From Granulicella cerasi (GTDB lineage: Bacteria > Acidobacteriota > Terriglobia > Terriglobales > Acidobacteriaceae): a stretch of 64,000 bases of DNA. The translations under genes were made by a program, and so were the position numbers. Within the stretch, counting starts at the first letter, position 1, and each line of letters begins with the position of its first letter. The stretch is from the NCBI RefSeq assembly GCF_025685575.1, contig NZ_JAGSYD010000001.1, forward strand, positions 499,852 through 563,851, read 5' to 3'. This document shows positions 17,367 through 25,416 of this stretch, one piece after another. A model generated the notes under the pieces. That model did no database searches. It was not told the origin of the DNA and was given only the letters and a program-made list of their open reading frames with translations.

Positions 17367-18182
17367 CTACATGGTGACGCCGCCCTTGAGCTTGGCTTCC
17401 TTCGCGGCTTCGTTGGCGCGGCGAGCGCCGGTAGCCTTCTGGACCCACTCATCCGCCGTGCTGAGGTCAGCCTTGCGTGCCGCGTCATCGCCGCACTCGA
17501 GGTCAGCCTTGCGGCGGTAGGTGAGGTTCAGGTACTGCATCGCGTCGTCGTAGTTCGGGTTGATCTCAACAGCCTTGTGCAGGTTGTCGAGCGCCTCGGT
17601 GACGAGCGTGGAGTTGGCCGTAACGAGCTGCTGGCAGACGTCCTTGGACTTCTTCACGTTGCCCATGCCGTCATCGGTCAGGCCAGCCTTGCCGAGAATC
17701 TGCACGGCGTTCTTGTAGGCGAGGTTCCAGTCGATCCAGGCGATGGTGTAGTAGGCTTCCGAGTCCTTGGCGTCGATCGAGATGATCTTCTGCTCGATGG
17801 CCTTGGCCTTGTCGTACTGCTTGATGTTGCGGTAGATCGAAGCTTCCTGCTTGAGCGCGCCGAGGTCGTTCGGATTGGCCGAGAGCACATCGTCAAAACC
17901 CGAGAGAGCCTTCTTCGCTACAGCGATGTTCTCCGGCGAATCGAGACCCGGAACCACGCGGTAGCTGTAGGCGGTCGCGAGGTACAGATGCGCGGCCTGA
18001 TAGCTGGGGTCGAGCTGGATTGATTCCTGGAACAGGTTGGTAGCAACTTCATACTGGCCGGATTTGAAGGCCTGTACGCCCTTCACAAGGCGATCACGGG
18101 CCTTGAGTTTGGCGCAGCCAGTCGTGCCAGCAAGAAGCATAAGCGCTGCCGCGCCTGCTACAAATCGAGAAATCAGTTTCAT
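17367..18182 (-). CDS. TPR-repeat lipoprotein
   Basis: This 271-residue protein has a lipoprotein signal with lipobox LAGTTGC (about C23), so it should be anchored in an envelope membrane. It has tandem tetratricopeptide units: about residues 32-65 (LVKGVQAFKSGQYEVATNLF), 85-150 and 200-225 (EALDNLHKAVEINPNYDDA). TPR lipoproteins usually scaffold envelope complexes. The ATG has AGGAAAGG 6 bases upstream. The C-terminal tail is charged. The partner is unknown. Confidence 0.85.
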   Translation of the reverse strand: MKLISRFVAGAAALMLLAGTTGCAKLKARDRLVKGVQAFKSGQYEVATNLFQESIQLDPSYQAAHLYLATAYSYRVVPGLDSPENIAVAKKALSGFDDVLSANPNDLGALKQEASIYRNIKQYDKAKAIEQKIISIDAKDSEAYYTIAWIDWNLAYKNAVQILGKAGLTDDGMGNVKKSKDVCQQLVTANSTLVTEALDNLHKAVEINPNYDDAMQYLNLTYRRKADLECGDDAARKADLSTADEWVQKATGARRANEAAKEAKLKGGVTM

Positions 18183-18451
18183 CGGAACCTTTCCTGTTCA
18201 GACAATTGCCCCAGTGCTCGCCCGGTGGCGCCAAAGTGCTCAAAGGCAGCCTTGCGAGCAAATTGTACCGGCTCACGTACAGCTTTACCAAGATTAGAGG
18301 GTCATTGACAAGTTGAGGGTTTGCTCAAGCGGCCAAACGTTATCGACAAGGACTCGATTGCCGCATGAATTCGGACGCAATAACGCCAGTGTAGGCTTAC
18401 ACGGAACAGAAGCTTCGTGCATCAAAAAAAAGTGAAAGCAGGAAAAGACGA

Positions 18452-19384
18452 ATGAAGTGGACAGCGGCGAACATTCCTTCGCAGACAGGTAAGACGGCCG
18501 TGGTGACCGGCGCGAACAGCGGGATCGGCTATCAGGCCGCGTTGGAACTGGCGCGCGCAGGCGCTCACGTGCTGCTGGGAGCGCGCGATGTGGGCAAAGG
18601 CGACGTGGCTGCAGCGAAAATCCGTGCGGCGGTGCCGAACGCCAACGTAGAGGTCGTCGCGCTCGATATGGCCTCGCTGTCGTCGATCCACTCGTTTGCG
18701 GAGAGCTTTGCCGCGCGCGGGGTGGCACTGGAGATTCTGATCAACAACGCCGGCGTGATGGCGATCAAAGACCGCGAGCTGACGGTCGATGGCTTCGAAA
18801 AGCAGATGGGCACGAATCATCTTGGCCATTTCGCGCTGACGGGCCTTTTGCTGCCGCAGTTGCTGTACTCCAGGGATGAATCTTCGCCGCGTGTGGTCAC
18901 CGTAGCGTCGCTGGCGCACCGCGGCGGCAAGATTGAGCTCGACAACCTGAATGCCGAGACCGGCTACACGCCGTGGGGCGCGTACAACAACTCGAAGCTG
19001 GCGAACATTCTCTTCGCGCGTGAGCTGCATCGCCGTCTGCAGGGGCGTGCGCTGTCGCTGAAGAGCCTGGCGGTGCACCCTGGGGTGTCGAAGACGAACA
19101 TCTTCCAGAACGGCCTGAAGGGCAAGGACCTGAAGAGTCTCATCATGTCGTCAGTAGGCGGATTCATGATGCAGGACGACGCGATGGGCGCGCTGCCGAC
19201 GCTGTTTGCGGCGACGGCTCCTGAGGCGCGTGGCGGGCAGTACATCGGGCCGGACGGCTTTATGGCGTTCAAGGGCTACCCGACGGTGGAGCAGCCGAAG
19301 CCGCAGGCGCTGGACGATGACATGGCGCGGAAGCTTTGGGAGAAGAGCGAAGAGCTTACCGGCGTGAAGTATCACGGGCTCTAG
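18452..19384 (+). CDS. Short-chain dehydrogenase, retinol-dehydrogenase-like
   Basis: This 310-residue SDR has TGANSGIGYQ, GARDVGKG (an Arg after the second strand, suggesting NADP(H)), INNAGVM, a catalytic Ser in TVASLAHRGG, YNNSK and the VHPGVSKTNIF loop. The length and motifs match the DHRS/WWOX-like oxidoreductases often annotated as retinol dehydrogenase-like, but substrates in bacteria are mostly unknown. AGGAAAAG precedes the ATG. It is followed by a long repeat unit, not an operon partner. Confidence 0.87.
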   Translation: MKWTAANIPSQTGKTAVVTGANSGIGYQAALELARAGAHVLLGARDVGKGDVAAAKIRAAVPNANVEVVALDMASLSSIHSFAESFAARGVALEILINNAGVMAIKDRELTVDGFEKQMGTNHLGHFALTGLLLPQLLYSRDESSPRVVTVASLAHRGGKIELDNLNAETGYTPWGAYNNSKLANILFARELHRRLQGRALSLKSLAVHPGVSKTNIFQNGLKGKDLKSLIMSSVGGFMMQDDAMGALPTLFAATAPEARGGQYIGPDGFMAFKGYPTVEQPKPQALDDDMARKLWEKSEELTGVKYHGL

Positions 19385-19439
19385 AGCGCTCGAGGAAGTT
19401 GGAGAGGCGAGAAGTAGGTTCTTGCTCGCCACAGACGTC

Positions 19440-19623
19440 GGGTGCCCCAGGTCTCGATTTTTGAGACCTGGGAGAGCGAGAGTCATCGCGCGGCCTGTCC
19501 TCGTGGTCTCCGTGGAGTTCGCTGGAAACCCACGTCTCCAAGAATCGAGACGTGGGACCCCGGTGGAGGTCTCCGGTGGATGCTCTGGAAACCCAGGTCT
19601 CAGAATCGAGACCTGGGGCACCC
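19440..19623. repeat. 184-bp composite GGGTGCCCC repeat unit with inverted ends
   Basis: The left end begins GGGTGCCCC (19440-19448) and the right end finishes GGGGCACCC (19615-19623), extended to about 20 matching bases in inverted orientation (GGGTGCCCCAGGTCTCGATT). Each end is itself a hairpin: CCCAGGTCTC/GAGACCTGGG at 19446-19472 and 19592-19617. A third, different hairpin CCCACGTCTC/GAGACGTGGG lies at 19529-19556. The unit occupies most of the spacer before ispE. Confidence 0.85.
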
Positions 19624-19662
19624 GTTCGTGGTGGAACGAAGCCACGTACACTGACCTACGTT

Positions 19663-20820
19663 ATGTCCACGCGCGTTCGTTCGTTTTCGAAGATCAATCT
19701 TGGCCTGCGGGTCGGGCCTCCGCAGGTGGGCACGGGCTTTCATGCACTACGCACCTGCTACCAGACGCTGGCCGCGTGCGACTTCATCACGGTGAGTGCG
19801 AAGGCGGCGAGCACGACGAAGATCACGCTCGCGGCAAACCACCCAGGCGTGCCCCGCACCGAGACCGGTGATGCGGAGAAGAACACGGCGTACCGCCTGG
19901 TGGCGCTGGCGTTGGAGTCGCTGGGTGTGACGGCGGAAGTTCACATCGAGCTCGACAAGCGGATGCCGGTGCAGGGCGGGCTCGGCGCGGGGTCTGCGAA
20001 CGCGGCCGCGGCGCTGATCGCGCTGGAGCGTGAGTTGGGGCAGAGCCTGAGCTGGGACGATCGGCTGCGGCTGGCGGCGGATGTCGGGTCGGATGTGCCG
20101 ATGTTCCTGGTCGGCGGCACGATGCTGGGCGTGAATCGCGGCGAAGAAGTGTATCCGCTGCCGGATCTGCCGGAGACGCCGTGTGTGCTGGCGATTCCGG
20201 ATGTGGGCGTGTCGACGAAGCTGGCATTCGAGGCCATAGACGAGGAGTACGCGAGGGCAGCAGGGGCGAGGGGCCAGGGCTCAGGGCGCAGGGCCCAGAA
20301 GGCGGGTTCCGCTGCGGCGCAAGATCTGGAGATTCCTCGGGAGACTGCAAGTGCTGGAAGCGCCGAGGCATCCCCTGAACCCTGGGCCCTGGAACCTGGA
20401 CCCTTGACTCCCAGCCCGCCTGTGGATAAACTAGAAAGGTTGAGCCACGCTCTGGCAGGGGCATTTGCGTACCCCGGCCGTTTAGAGCCTGGACTCTCCG
20501 GTATCGTCGGCGAAGCCGATGATCTGGCGGAGAACCCTCTTCTCACGCTTGTCCGCACCGGGATCGAGAACGACTTCGAAGAAGTAGCGTTTTCAATGCA
20601 TCCCTCCTTGCGTACAGTGAAGCGTGAATTGGCGGGCAGCGGCCCGGAGGCAGCGATATTCGCTGGTCTTTCGGGATCCGGCTCGGCTTTGTTTGGCTTG
20701 TATGCCAGCGAAGACGATGCGCTCAGGGCTCAACAACGTGTGCAGGCATCCGGCACGAAGGCAGTCGTCACGAAGACGCTGTCTCGCCACGGATATTGGC
20801 ATACGATGTTCGCAGAGTAG
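19663..20820 (+). CDS. ispE: 4-diphosphocytidyl-2-C-methyl-D-erythritol kinase
   Basis: This GHMP-family kinase of the non-mevalonate isoprenoid pathway phosphorylates CDP-methylerythritol. Motifs are KINLGLRVG at the N-terminus, the ATP loop PVQGGLGAGSANAAAAL near residue 105, DVGSDVPMFLVGG and the C-terminal GLSGSGSALFGLY. At 385 residues it is about 100 longer than E. coli IspE (283). Roughly 60 extra residues (about 200-260, RGQGSGRRAQKAG through EPGPLTPSPPVDK) come from an in-frame repeat copy. The ATG at 19663 is chosen because upstream sequence is repeat DNA. tRNA-Gln and prs follow. Confidence 0.9.
   Translation: MSTRVRSFSKINLGLRVGPPQVGTGFHALRTCYQTLAACDFITVSAKAASTTKITLAANHPGVPRTETGDAEKNTAYRLVALALESLGVTAEVHIELDKRMPVQGGLGAGSANAAAALIALERELGQSLSWDDRLRLAADVGSDVPMFLVGGTMLGVNRGEEVYPLPDLPETPCVLAIPDVGVSTKLAFEAIDEEYARAAGARGQGSGRRAQKAGSAAAQDLEIPRETASAGSAEASPEPWALEPGPLTPSPPVDKLERLSHALAGAFAYPGRLEPGLSGIVGEADDLAENPLLTLVRTGIENDFEEVAFSMHPSLRTVKRELAGSGPEAAIFAGLSGSGSALFGLYASEDDALRAQQRVQASGTKAVVTKTLSRHGYWHTMFAE
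20271..20410 (+). repeat. AGGGCCCAGGG-word inverted repeat inside ispE
   Basis: The left arm (20271-20300, GGGCCAGGGCTCAGGGCGCA then GGGCCCAGAA) and the right arm (20372-20410, CCTGAACCCTGGGCCCTGGA and on) are inverted copies separated by about 70 bp. The same arms and similar spacing occur between prs and rplY at 22333-22484. Here the whole element stays in frame and is translated. Confidence 0.8.
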
Positions 20821-20857
20821 CTTTTCGGCACGCGCAACAGTTTTGCCGAAGACACAC

Positions 20858-20931
20858 TGGGCGATCGACTAACGGTAGGTCAAGTGCCTTTGACGCACTC
20901 AGTCCAGGTTCGAATCCTGGTCGCCCAACCA
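20858..20931 (+). tRNA. tRNA-Gln (anticodon TTG)
   Basis: A full cloverleaf can be drawn: acceptor TGGGCGA/TCGCCCA, D arm GAC/GTC, anticodon stem AGTGC/GCACT with loop CTTTGAC (anticodon TTG at 20890-20892), T arm CCAGG-TTCGAAT-CCTGG, discriminator A and an encoded CCA at 20929-20931. It reads CAA (Gln). Confidence 0.95.
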
Positions 20932-21219
20932 CTCAAGGTCGAACGCCTGCGTCACCTCCCCGACGCTTCTGCGAATGCAAGGTACTTGGAGCTTTTGCAG
21001 TTTCTCCGCCGACGGAACAACATTTGTCGGCAGCAGGATCACCAGTAAAGAAGTTCGGGCCAAAGCGGCGAAGTAACGAAGTCTGCCGCTCGACGCCCTG
21101 AAGAAGCCGAGTTTTGAAACAGTTAGAAGAGGCGACAAACAGCGCCCGACCCGACGTTTAGCAAGACAGCAGCATTTGAACCAATCAAGCAGGTCAACCA
21201 GCCTGGAGGATGTTCACGA

Positions 21220-22329
21220 ATGAGTACGCAGAACTCGACTGCGGTTTCTTCCCCAAGTTCCATCCCCGGCGATCTGGATACGGCTCAGGCCGAACAGCTC
21301 GCCACGAAGCAGGCGGGAGCTGATAATGCAGCTCCCGCAGCTTCGGTAGTCAAGACCGCACCGGCGAAAAAGCCGTCGCGGTTGAGCGAGGACAAGCGCT
21401 TCAAGGTCTTCTCCGGTTCCGCCAATGTGGCGCTTGCCGAAGAGGTTTGCGAGTTTCTTGGTGTTCCTCTCGGACAGACGCGTTTGCAGCAGTTCTCGGA
21501 CGGCGAAACGCACTTCCAGCTCCTTGAAAACGTGCGCGGCGTGGATGTGTTTCTCATCCAGCCCACCTGCTACCCGGTCGACAAGCATCTTGTCGACTTG
21601 CTGATCATGATCGACGCGCTGCGTCGTGCATCGGCGGGACGCATTACTGTGGTGGTTCCCTACTACGGCTATGCCCGTCAGGACCGCAAAGATCGCCCGC
21701 GTGTGGCGATCACCTCGAAGCTTGTTGCCGATCTTTTGGTGACCGCTGGCGCGAACCGCGCCCTCTTCGTGGACTTACACGCAGCCCAGATTCAGGGCTA
21801 CTTCAACATTCCAGTGGACCACCTGTTCGCTTCGCCGGTTCTCGTCGGATACTTCCGCGATCTCAACCTGCCGAACCTGACGGTTGTCAGCCCGGACGCC
21901 GGCGGCGTCGAGCGTGCACGCTTCTTTGCAAAGAAGCTGGAAGTGCCGCTCGCGATCGTCGACAAGCGTCGTACCGACATCAACGTCACGGAAGTGATGA
22001 ACGTGATTGGCGATGTGAAAGGCAGGACGTGCTTGATCCTCGACGACATCGTCGATACGGCAGGCACGCTGGTCAAGACAGCGGAAGCGCTGCTGGACCA
22101 GGGAGCGACAGAAGTCTACGCCTGCGCTTCGCACGCGGTGCTCTCGGGCCCGGCGGTGGACCGCATCAAGGCTTCGCGACTGAAGGAGCTGGTGGTGTCG
22201 AACTCCATCCCGCTCACGGAAGCCGCGCGCGCAGTACCCAAGATTAAGGTGCTCTCGATTGCCGGCCTGCTCGGCCGCGCGATTGAAAGTATCCACATGG
22301 AGACGTCGGTTTCGACGCTCTTCAACTAG
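21220..22329 (+). CDS. prs: Ribose-phosphate pyrophosphokinase (PRPP synthetase)
   Basis: The enzyme makes PRPP from ribose 5-phosphate and ATP for nucleotide, His and Trp synthesis. Motifs are KVFSGSANVALAEEV, FSDGETHFQLLENVRG, YYGYARQDRKDRPR, the signature DLHAAQIQGYFNIPVDHL and the PRPP loop LILDDIVDTAGTL. At 369 residues it is about 50 longer than usual because of an Ala/Ser/Thr-rich N-terminal extension (residues 1-57). GGAGG sits upstream of the ATG at 21220 and no internal start with a ribosome site is visible, so the extension seems genuine. Confidence 0.95.
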   Translation: MSTQNSTAVSSPSSIPGDLDTAQAEQLATKQAGADNAAPAASVVKTAPAKKPSRLSEDKRFKVFSGSANVALAEEVCEFLGVPLGQTRLQQFSDGETHFQLLENVRGVDVFLIQPTCYPVDKHLVDLLIMIDALRRASAGRITVVVPYYGYARQDRKDRPRVAITSKLVADLLVTAGANRALFVDLHAAQIQGYFNIPVDHLFASPVLVGYFRDLNLPNLTVVSPDAGGVERARFFAKKLEVPLAIVDKRRTDINVTEVMNVIGDVKGRTCLILDDIVDTAGTLVKTAEALLDQGATEVYACASHAVLSGPAVDRIKASRLKELVVSNSIPLTEAARAVPKIKVLSIAGLLGRAIESIHMETSVSTLFN

Positions 22330-22332
22330 GAT

Positions 22333-22484
22333 TCAGGGTCCAGGGCTTAGGGCCCAGGGCTCAGAAAACAAAACGCCGGAGAGATTCGGCGTCAACTATG
22401 CGGTGAACTCCGCGAACGGATTGGAAGTAAGGAAGAGCTGGACACAGGCGTCTTCTGGACCCTGGGCCCTAAGCCCTGAACCCT
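22333..22484 (+). repeat. AGGGCCCAGGG-word inverted repeat between prs and rplY
   Basis: The left arm GTCCAGGGCTTAGGGCCCAG (from 22339) and the right arm CTGGGCCCTAAGCCCTG (within 22461-22479) form a stem of about 20 bp around an approximately 90-bp spacer. The arms match those inside ispE (20271-20410) and tgt (2086). This arrangement resembles a REPIN (paired inverted REP words). Confidence 0.85.
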
Positions 22485-22511
22485 CGCTTCTAAGCCCGAA
22501 AGGAAAATACG

Positions 22512-23171
22512 ATGTCCAGCAACAGCACTGTTCCCACCTCCGTCGTCGCAACGCCGCGTACCGGCACCTTCAACAAGAACCACGCTCGCCGCGTGCGCGT
22601 TGCAGGCCTGATCCCGGCAGTCGTTTACGGCGCCAACCAGCCTTCGGTCGCCGTGACGGTCGACCCGCGCGTCATCACGCGCATCCTGCACTCGGAAGCT
22701 GGCCACAACTCGATCTTCGATCTCCAGATCGAAGGCGGCGAGAGCGGCAAGGCGATGATCGTGGACTGGCAGAACGAGCCCATCAAGGGCACGCTGCTGC
22801 ACATCGACTTCAAGCGCATCGCGCTGGGCGCGAAGATGAAGGTTTCGGTTCCCGTGCACCTCGTGGGCACCTCGACCGGTGTGAAGAACCAGGGCGGCGT
22901 TCTCAGCCAGATCCTGCACGAAGTGGAGCTCGAGTGCCTGCCGACCGACATCCCGTCGCACATCGACGTGGACATCACGAGCCTCGAGATCAACGGCGCG
23001 ATCCACATCTCGGACCTGCCCCACACCGCGAAGTACAAGTTCCTGACGGCAGACGAGAACCAGCTCGTTGCTCACGTGACGGCTCCGAAGGCTGAAGCGG
23101 AAGCTGAGCCGGCTGCTGGTTCGGCTGAGCCGGAAGTTGCCAAGAAGGGCAAGAAGGAAGAAGCGAAGTAA
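22512..23171 (+). CDS. rplY: 50S ribosomal protein bL25 (general stress protein Ctc type)
   Basis: This 219-residue protein has the L25 5S-rRNA-binding domain (residues about 10-100, with RRVRVAGLIPAVVYG and LHIDFKRI), followed by the longer TL5/Ctc C-terminal domain (VPVHLVGTSTGVKNQGGVL to HISDLPHTAKYKFL) and a charged Ala/Glu/Lys tail. It binds 5S rRNA in the large subunit. It is paired with pth downstream, a very common bacterial neighbourhood. Confidence 0.95.
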   Translation: MSSNSTVPTSVVATPRTGTFNKNHARRVRVAGLIPAVVYGANQPSVAVTVDPRVITRILHSEAGHNSIFDLQIEGGESGKAMIVDWQNEPIKGTLLHIDFKRIALGAKMKVSVPVHLVGTSTGVKNQGGVLSQILHEVELECLPTDIPSHIDVDITSLEINGAIHISDLPHTAKYKFLTADENQLVAHVTAPKAEAEAEPAAGSAEPEVAKKGKKEEAK

Positions 23172-23177
23172 CGAATT

Positions 23178-23237
23178 AGCTCCTGGCTTCTAGCTCCTGG
23201 CTTCTAGCTAGAGGCCAGAAGCCAGGAGCTAGAAGCT
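23178..23237 (+). repeat. Long inverted repeat between rplY and pth
   Basis: The word AGCTCCTGGCTTCT occurs twice forward (from 23178) and then inverted (AGAAGCCAGGAGCTAGAAGC, 23218-23237). The arms can fold into a stem of about 20 bp (23187-23206 with 23218-23237). The only AGGAG close to the pth start is inside the right arm. Confidence 0.85.
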
Positions 23238-23242
23238 GCCTC

Positions 23243-23836
23243 ATGAAGCTGATCGTCGGACTTGGAAATCCCGGACTGGAATACCTTCTGACGCCGCACA
23301 ACGCGGGTTTCATGGCTGTGGATCGCATCGCAGAAGGTTGCGGTGTGCAGTTGTTGAACCGTCGTGGCAAAGCCATGACGGCGAAGGCGAAGCTGGCAGG
23401 CGAAGACGTGCTGCTGGCCAAGCCGGACACCTTTATGAACCTCAGCGGCATGTCCGCTGCAGCGCTTCTGAAGGAGTTGAACCTCGAAGTGAGCGAGATG
23501 ATCGTGCTCTACGACGAGTTGGCGTTTCCGCTGGGCACGCTGCGTTTGGCGCAGCGCGGTTCGGCAAACGGGCACAACGGTGTGAAGTCGATCACCAGCG
23601 TGCTCGGCACGGAAGAGTGGATGCGCGTGCGCATCGGGGTAGGCAAGACGACTCCCGATGGACAGCCGATCAAAGCTGGCGGGAGCAACTACCTGCTGGC
23701 CCCGATGAAGAACGCGGCGCTCGACGTGCTGGACAAGGTTCTCGATGAGGCTGTGAAGGCTGTCGAGACGTGGCTGACCAGAGGACCGGCGGCTGCGATG
23801 AATGAGTACAACCGGAAGAGCGAAAGCGCGTTGTAA
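23243..23836 (+). CDS. pth: Peptidyl-tRNA hydrolase
   Basis: This 197-residue Pth releases peptides from peptidyl-tRNAs dropped by ribosomes. Motifs are KLIVGLGNPGLEYLLTPHN (with the catalytic His and Asn of the NAGF region), KPDTFMNLSG, LYDELAFPLGTLRL (Asp) and RGSANGHNGVKSI. Length matches the family. It lies 71 bp after rplY, and the spacer is almost entirely the inverted repeat at 23178. Confidence 0.95.
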   Translation: MKLIVGLGNPGLEYLLTPHNAGFMAVDRIAEGCGVQLLNRRGKAMTAKAKLAGEDVLLAKPDTFMNLSGMSAAALLKELNLEVSEMIVLYDELAFPLGTLRLAQRGSANGHNGVKSITSVLGTEEWMRVRIGVGKTTPDGQPIKAGGSNYLLAPMKNAALDVLDKVLDEAVKAVETWLTRGPAAAMNEYNRKSESAL

Positions 23837-23903
23837 GTTGTACGTTCTAAGTTGTAACGGCGACCTGAAAACACTTAGAACCTACAATGTAGAACGTACG
23901 ACT
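23836..23903 (+). repeat. Long inverted repeat between pth and rpsF
   Basis: AGTTGTACGTTCTAAGTTGT at 23836 faces an inverted relative ending at 23903 (AGAACGTACGACT), with an internal TTAGAACC/GTTCTAA match. The word differs from the neighbouring repeats, but the layout (word, short spacer, inverted word) is the same. The repeat starts at the stop codon of pth. Confidence 0.75.
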
Positions 23904-23929
23904 CTCTTCCCTAACCAGAGCCAGACTCA

Positions 23930-23966
23930 CCTCAGAAATACCTGAGGGGGTGCGAGTAGAACTCGC
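23930..23966 (+). promoter_or_regulatory. Two stem-loops in the rpsF leader
   Basis: CCTCAG-AAATAC-CTGAGG (23930-23947) and GCGAGT-AGA-ACTCGC (23952-23966) lie just before the ribosome site of rpsF. Bacterial rpsF-rpsR leaders are known to carry an S6:S18-binding structure that regulates the operon. Whether these hairpins are that motif is inference; the diagnostic bulge was not verified. Confidence 0.4.
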
Positions 23967-23978
23967 AGAAGGAAACAC

Positions 23979-24386
23979 ATGAACCGCTCTTACGAAATCA
24001 TGTTCATTGTCCGCCCGGATCTCGACGAGACCGAAGTGGACAAGATCGTCGAGACGTTTTCGGGCTATGTCACCACCGGTGGTGGTGCTGTAAAGTCCGC
24101 CGAGAAGATGGGCCGTCGCCGCCTGGCGTATACGGTGCAGAAGTTCAATGACGGCATCTACCTGTTGCTCATCGTTGAGTCGCCGGCATCGCTGATTGCT
24201 GAGCTCGAGCGCCGCCTCCGCGTGTCGGAGCAGGTGATCAAGTTCATCACCGTGCGCATGGACGAAGAAGAGAAGCGCGTCGCGAAGATCCAGAAGCTGC
24301 GTGCTTCGAAGGTCAAGCGTTCGGCTCTGCCGACCGAAGCTCCGGCTGAGGCTGCAGCTCCCGCGGCTGAACCGGCTGCTGTCTAA
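23979..24386 (+). CDS. rpsF: 30S ribosomal protein bS6
   Basis: This 135-residue protein begins NRSYEIMFIVRPDLDETEVD and has MGRRRLAYTVQKFNDGIYLL and ERRLRVSEQVIKFITVRMDE, all typical of S6, plus an Ala/Glu-rich tail. S6 dimerises with S18 in the platform of the small subunit. An AAGGAAA site precedes the ATG. rpsR and rplI follow in the classic order. Confidence 0.96.
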   Translation: MNRSYEIMFIVRPDLDETEVDKIVETFSGYVTTGGGAVKSAEKMGRRRLAYTVQKFNDGIYLLLIVESPASLIAELERRLRVSEQVIKFITVRMDEEEKRVAKIQKLRASKVKRSALPTEAPAEAAAPAAEPAAV

Positions 24387-24450
24387 GCGAACCTCTCGCA
24401 TCGAACGATCGACATTATCCGGCGCTTAGAGCGCCGAGAAGGAAATGAAC

Positions 24451-24810
24451 ATGGCTGACGAAACAACGACTCCGCAAGCTTCCACTCCGGCTACCGAGCA
24501 GACCTCGGCTCCGGCACAAGCACCGCGCGCTCCGCGCCCTGCTGGTGCACGTCCTCCGCGTCCCGCGGGCCCTGGCGGCCCTGGCGGTCGCAAGTTCTTC
24601 CGTCGCAAGAAGGTTTGCAAGTTCACGGTAGAGAAGATCGATTCGATCTCGTACCGCGACGTGCGCCTGCTGCAGCAGTTTGTGTCGGATCGCGGCAAGA
24701 TCATTCCGCGCCGCCTCACGGGTACCTCGGCTCCGTTCCAGCGCAAGCTGACGAAGGCCATCAAGCAGGCCCGCGCAATCGCTCTGCTGCCCTACGCGGC
24801 TAAGTACTAA
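24451..24810 (+). CDS. rpsR: 30S ribosomal protein bS18
   Basis: The conserved core [58 protein letters not shown] and [11 protein letters not shown] is S18. It is preceded by an unusual 47-residue Pro/Ala/Thr/Gly-rich extension, making the protein 119 residues rather than about 75. The ATG at 24451 has AAGGA 8 bases upstream; the ATG at 24445 would be too close to it. Confidence 0.95.
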   Translation: MADETTTPQASTPATEQTSAPAQAPRAPRPAGARPPRPAGPGGPGGRKFFRRKKVCKFTVEKIDSISYRDVRLLQQFVSDRGKIIPRRLTGTSAPFQRKLTKAIKQARAIALLPYAAKY

Positions 24811-24856
24811 GCACGCGCCGCCTGAGCGCGGCCTAGAACGAGATCTGGAGATCACA

Positions 24857-25390
24857 ATGGAAGTCATTCTCAAGGAAGATGTACAGAAGCTGGGTCACCG
24901 CGGCGACGTGGTGAAGGTTGCTGACGGTTATGCCCGCAACTACCTGCTGCCCACCAAGCTCGCGATCGCTGCGACCGCGAACAACAAGGCCGTCATCGAG
25001 CAGATGAAGGTATCGGCACTGCGCAAGTCGGCGTCGGAAAAGTCGGGCGCAGATGAGCTCGGCGCCAAGCTGAACGAAGCCGTGGTTCTGTTCGAGCGCA
25101 AGACCGGCTCGGCTGGCCAGCTCTTCGGTTCGGTCACGTCGTCGGACATCGCGAAGGCTCTGGAAGAGCAGGGCTTCTCGATCGACCGTCGCAAGATCCA
25201 CCTCGACGAGCCGCTGAAGACCGTGGGCGAGTACCACATCCCGGTGAAGATTCACCGCGAAGTGACCGCACACGTGCAGGTCACGATCAAGTCTGACGCA
25301 CCGGAAGTCGACCCGACCGCCGAGCAGCCGGAAGACGAGACCGCGTTCAAGTCGCTCTATGAGGGCGAAGTGGACTTCCAGCGCGAGTAG
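24857..25390 (+). CDS. rplI: 50S ribosomal protein bL9
   Basis: This 177-residue protein has the L9 N-terminal rRNA-binding signature (EVILKEDVQKLGHRGDVVKV, DGYARNYLLPTKLA), a long central helix and the C-terminal domain (KTGSAGQLFGSVTSSDIAKAL to VTAHVQVTIKSD) with a short acidic extension. It ends the rpsF-rpsR-rplI operon, which closes at the terminator at 25417. Confidence 0.96.
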   Translation: MEVILKEDVQKLGHRGDVVKVADGYARNYLLPTKLAIAATANNKAVIEQMKVSALRKSASEKSGADELGAKLNEAVVLFERKTGSAGQLFGSVTSSDIAKALEEQGFSIDRRKIHLDEPLKTVGEYHIPVKIHREVTAHVQVTIKSDAPEVDPTAEQPEDETAFKSLYEGEVDFQRE

Positions 25391-25416
25391 TTTCTCCGCT
25401 GCGGTTACCGCATAAG

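Noticed and set aside
20932-21219. Possible 5S rRNA or second tRNA after tRNA-Gln
   Set aside because: No second cloverleaf or 5S core could be drawn; the frames there have no recognisable product. The interval is probably the prs leader and promoter region.
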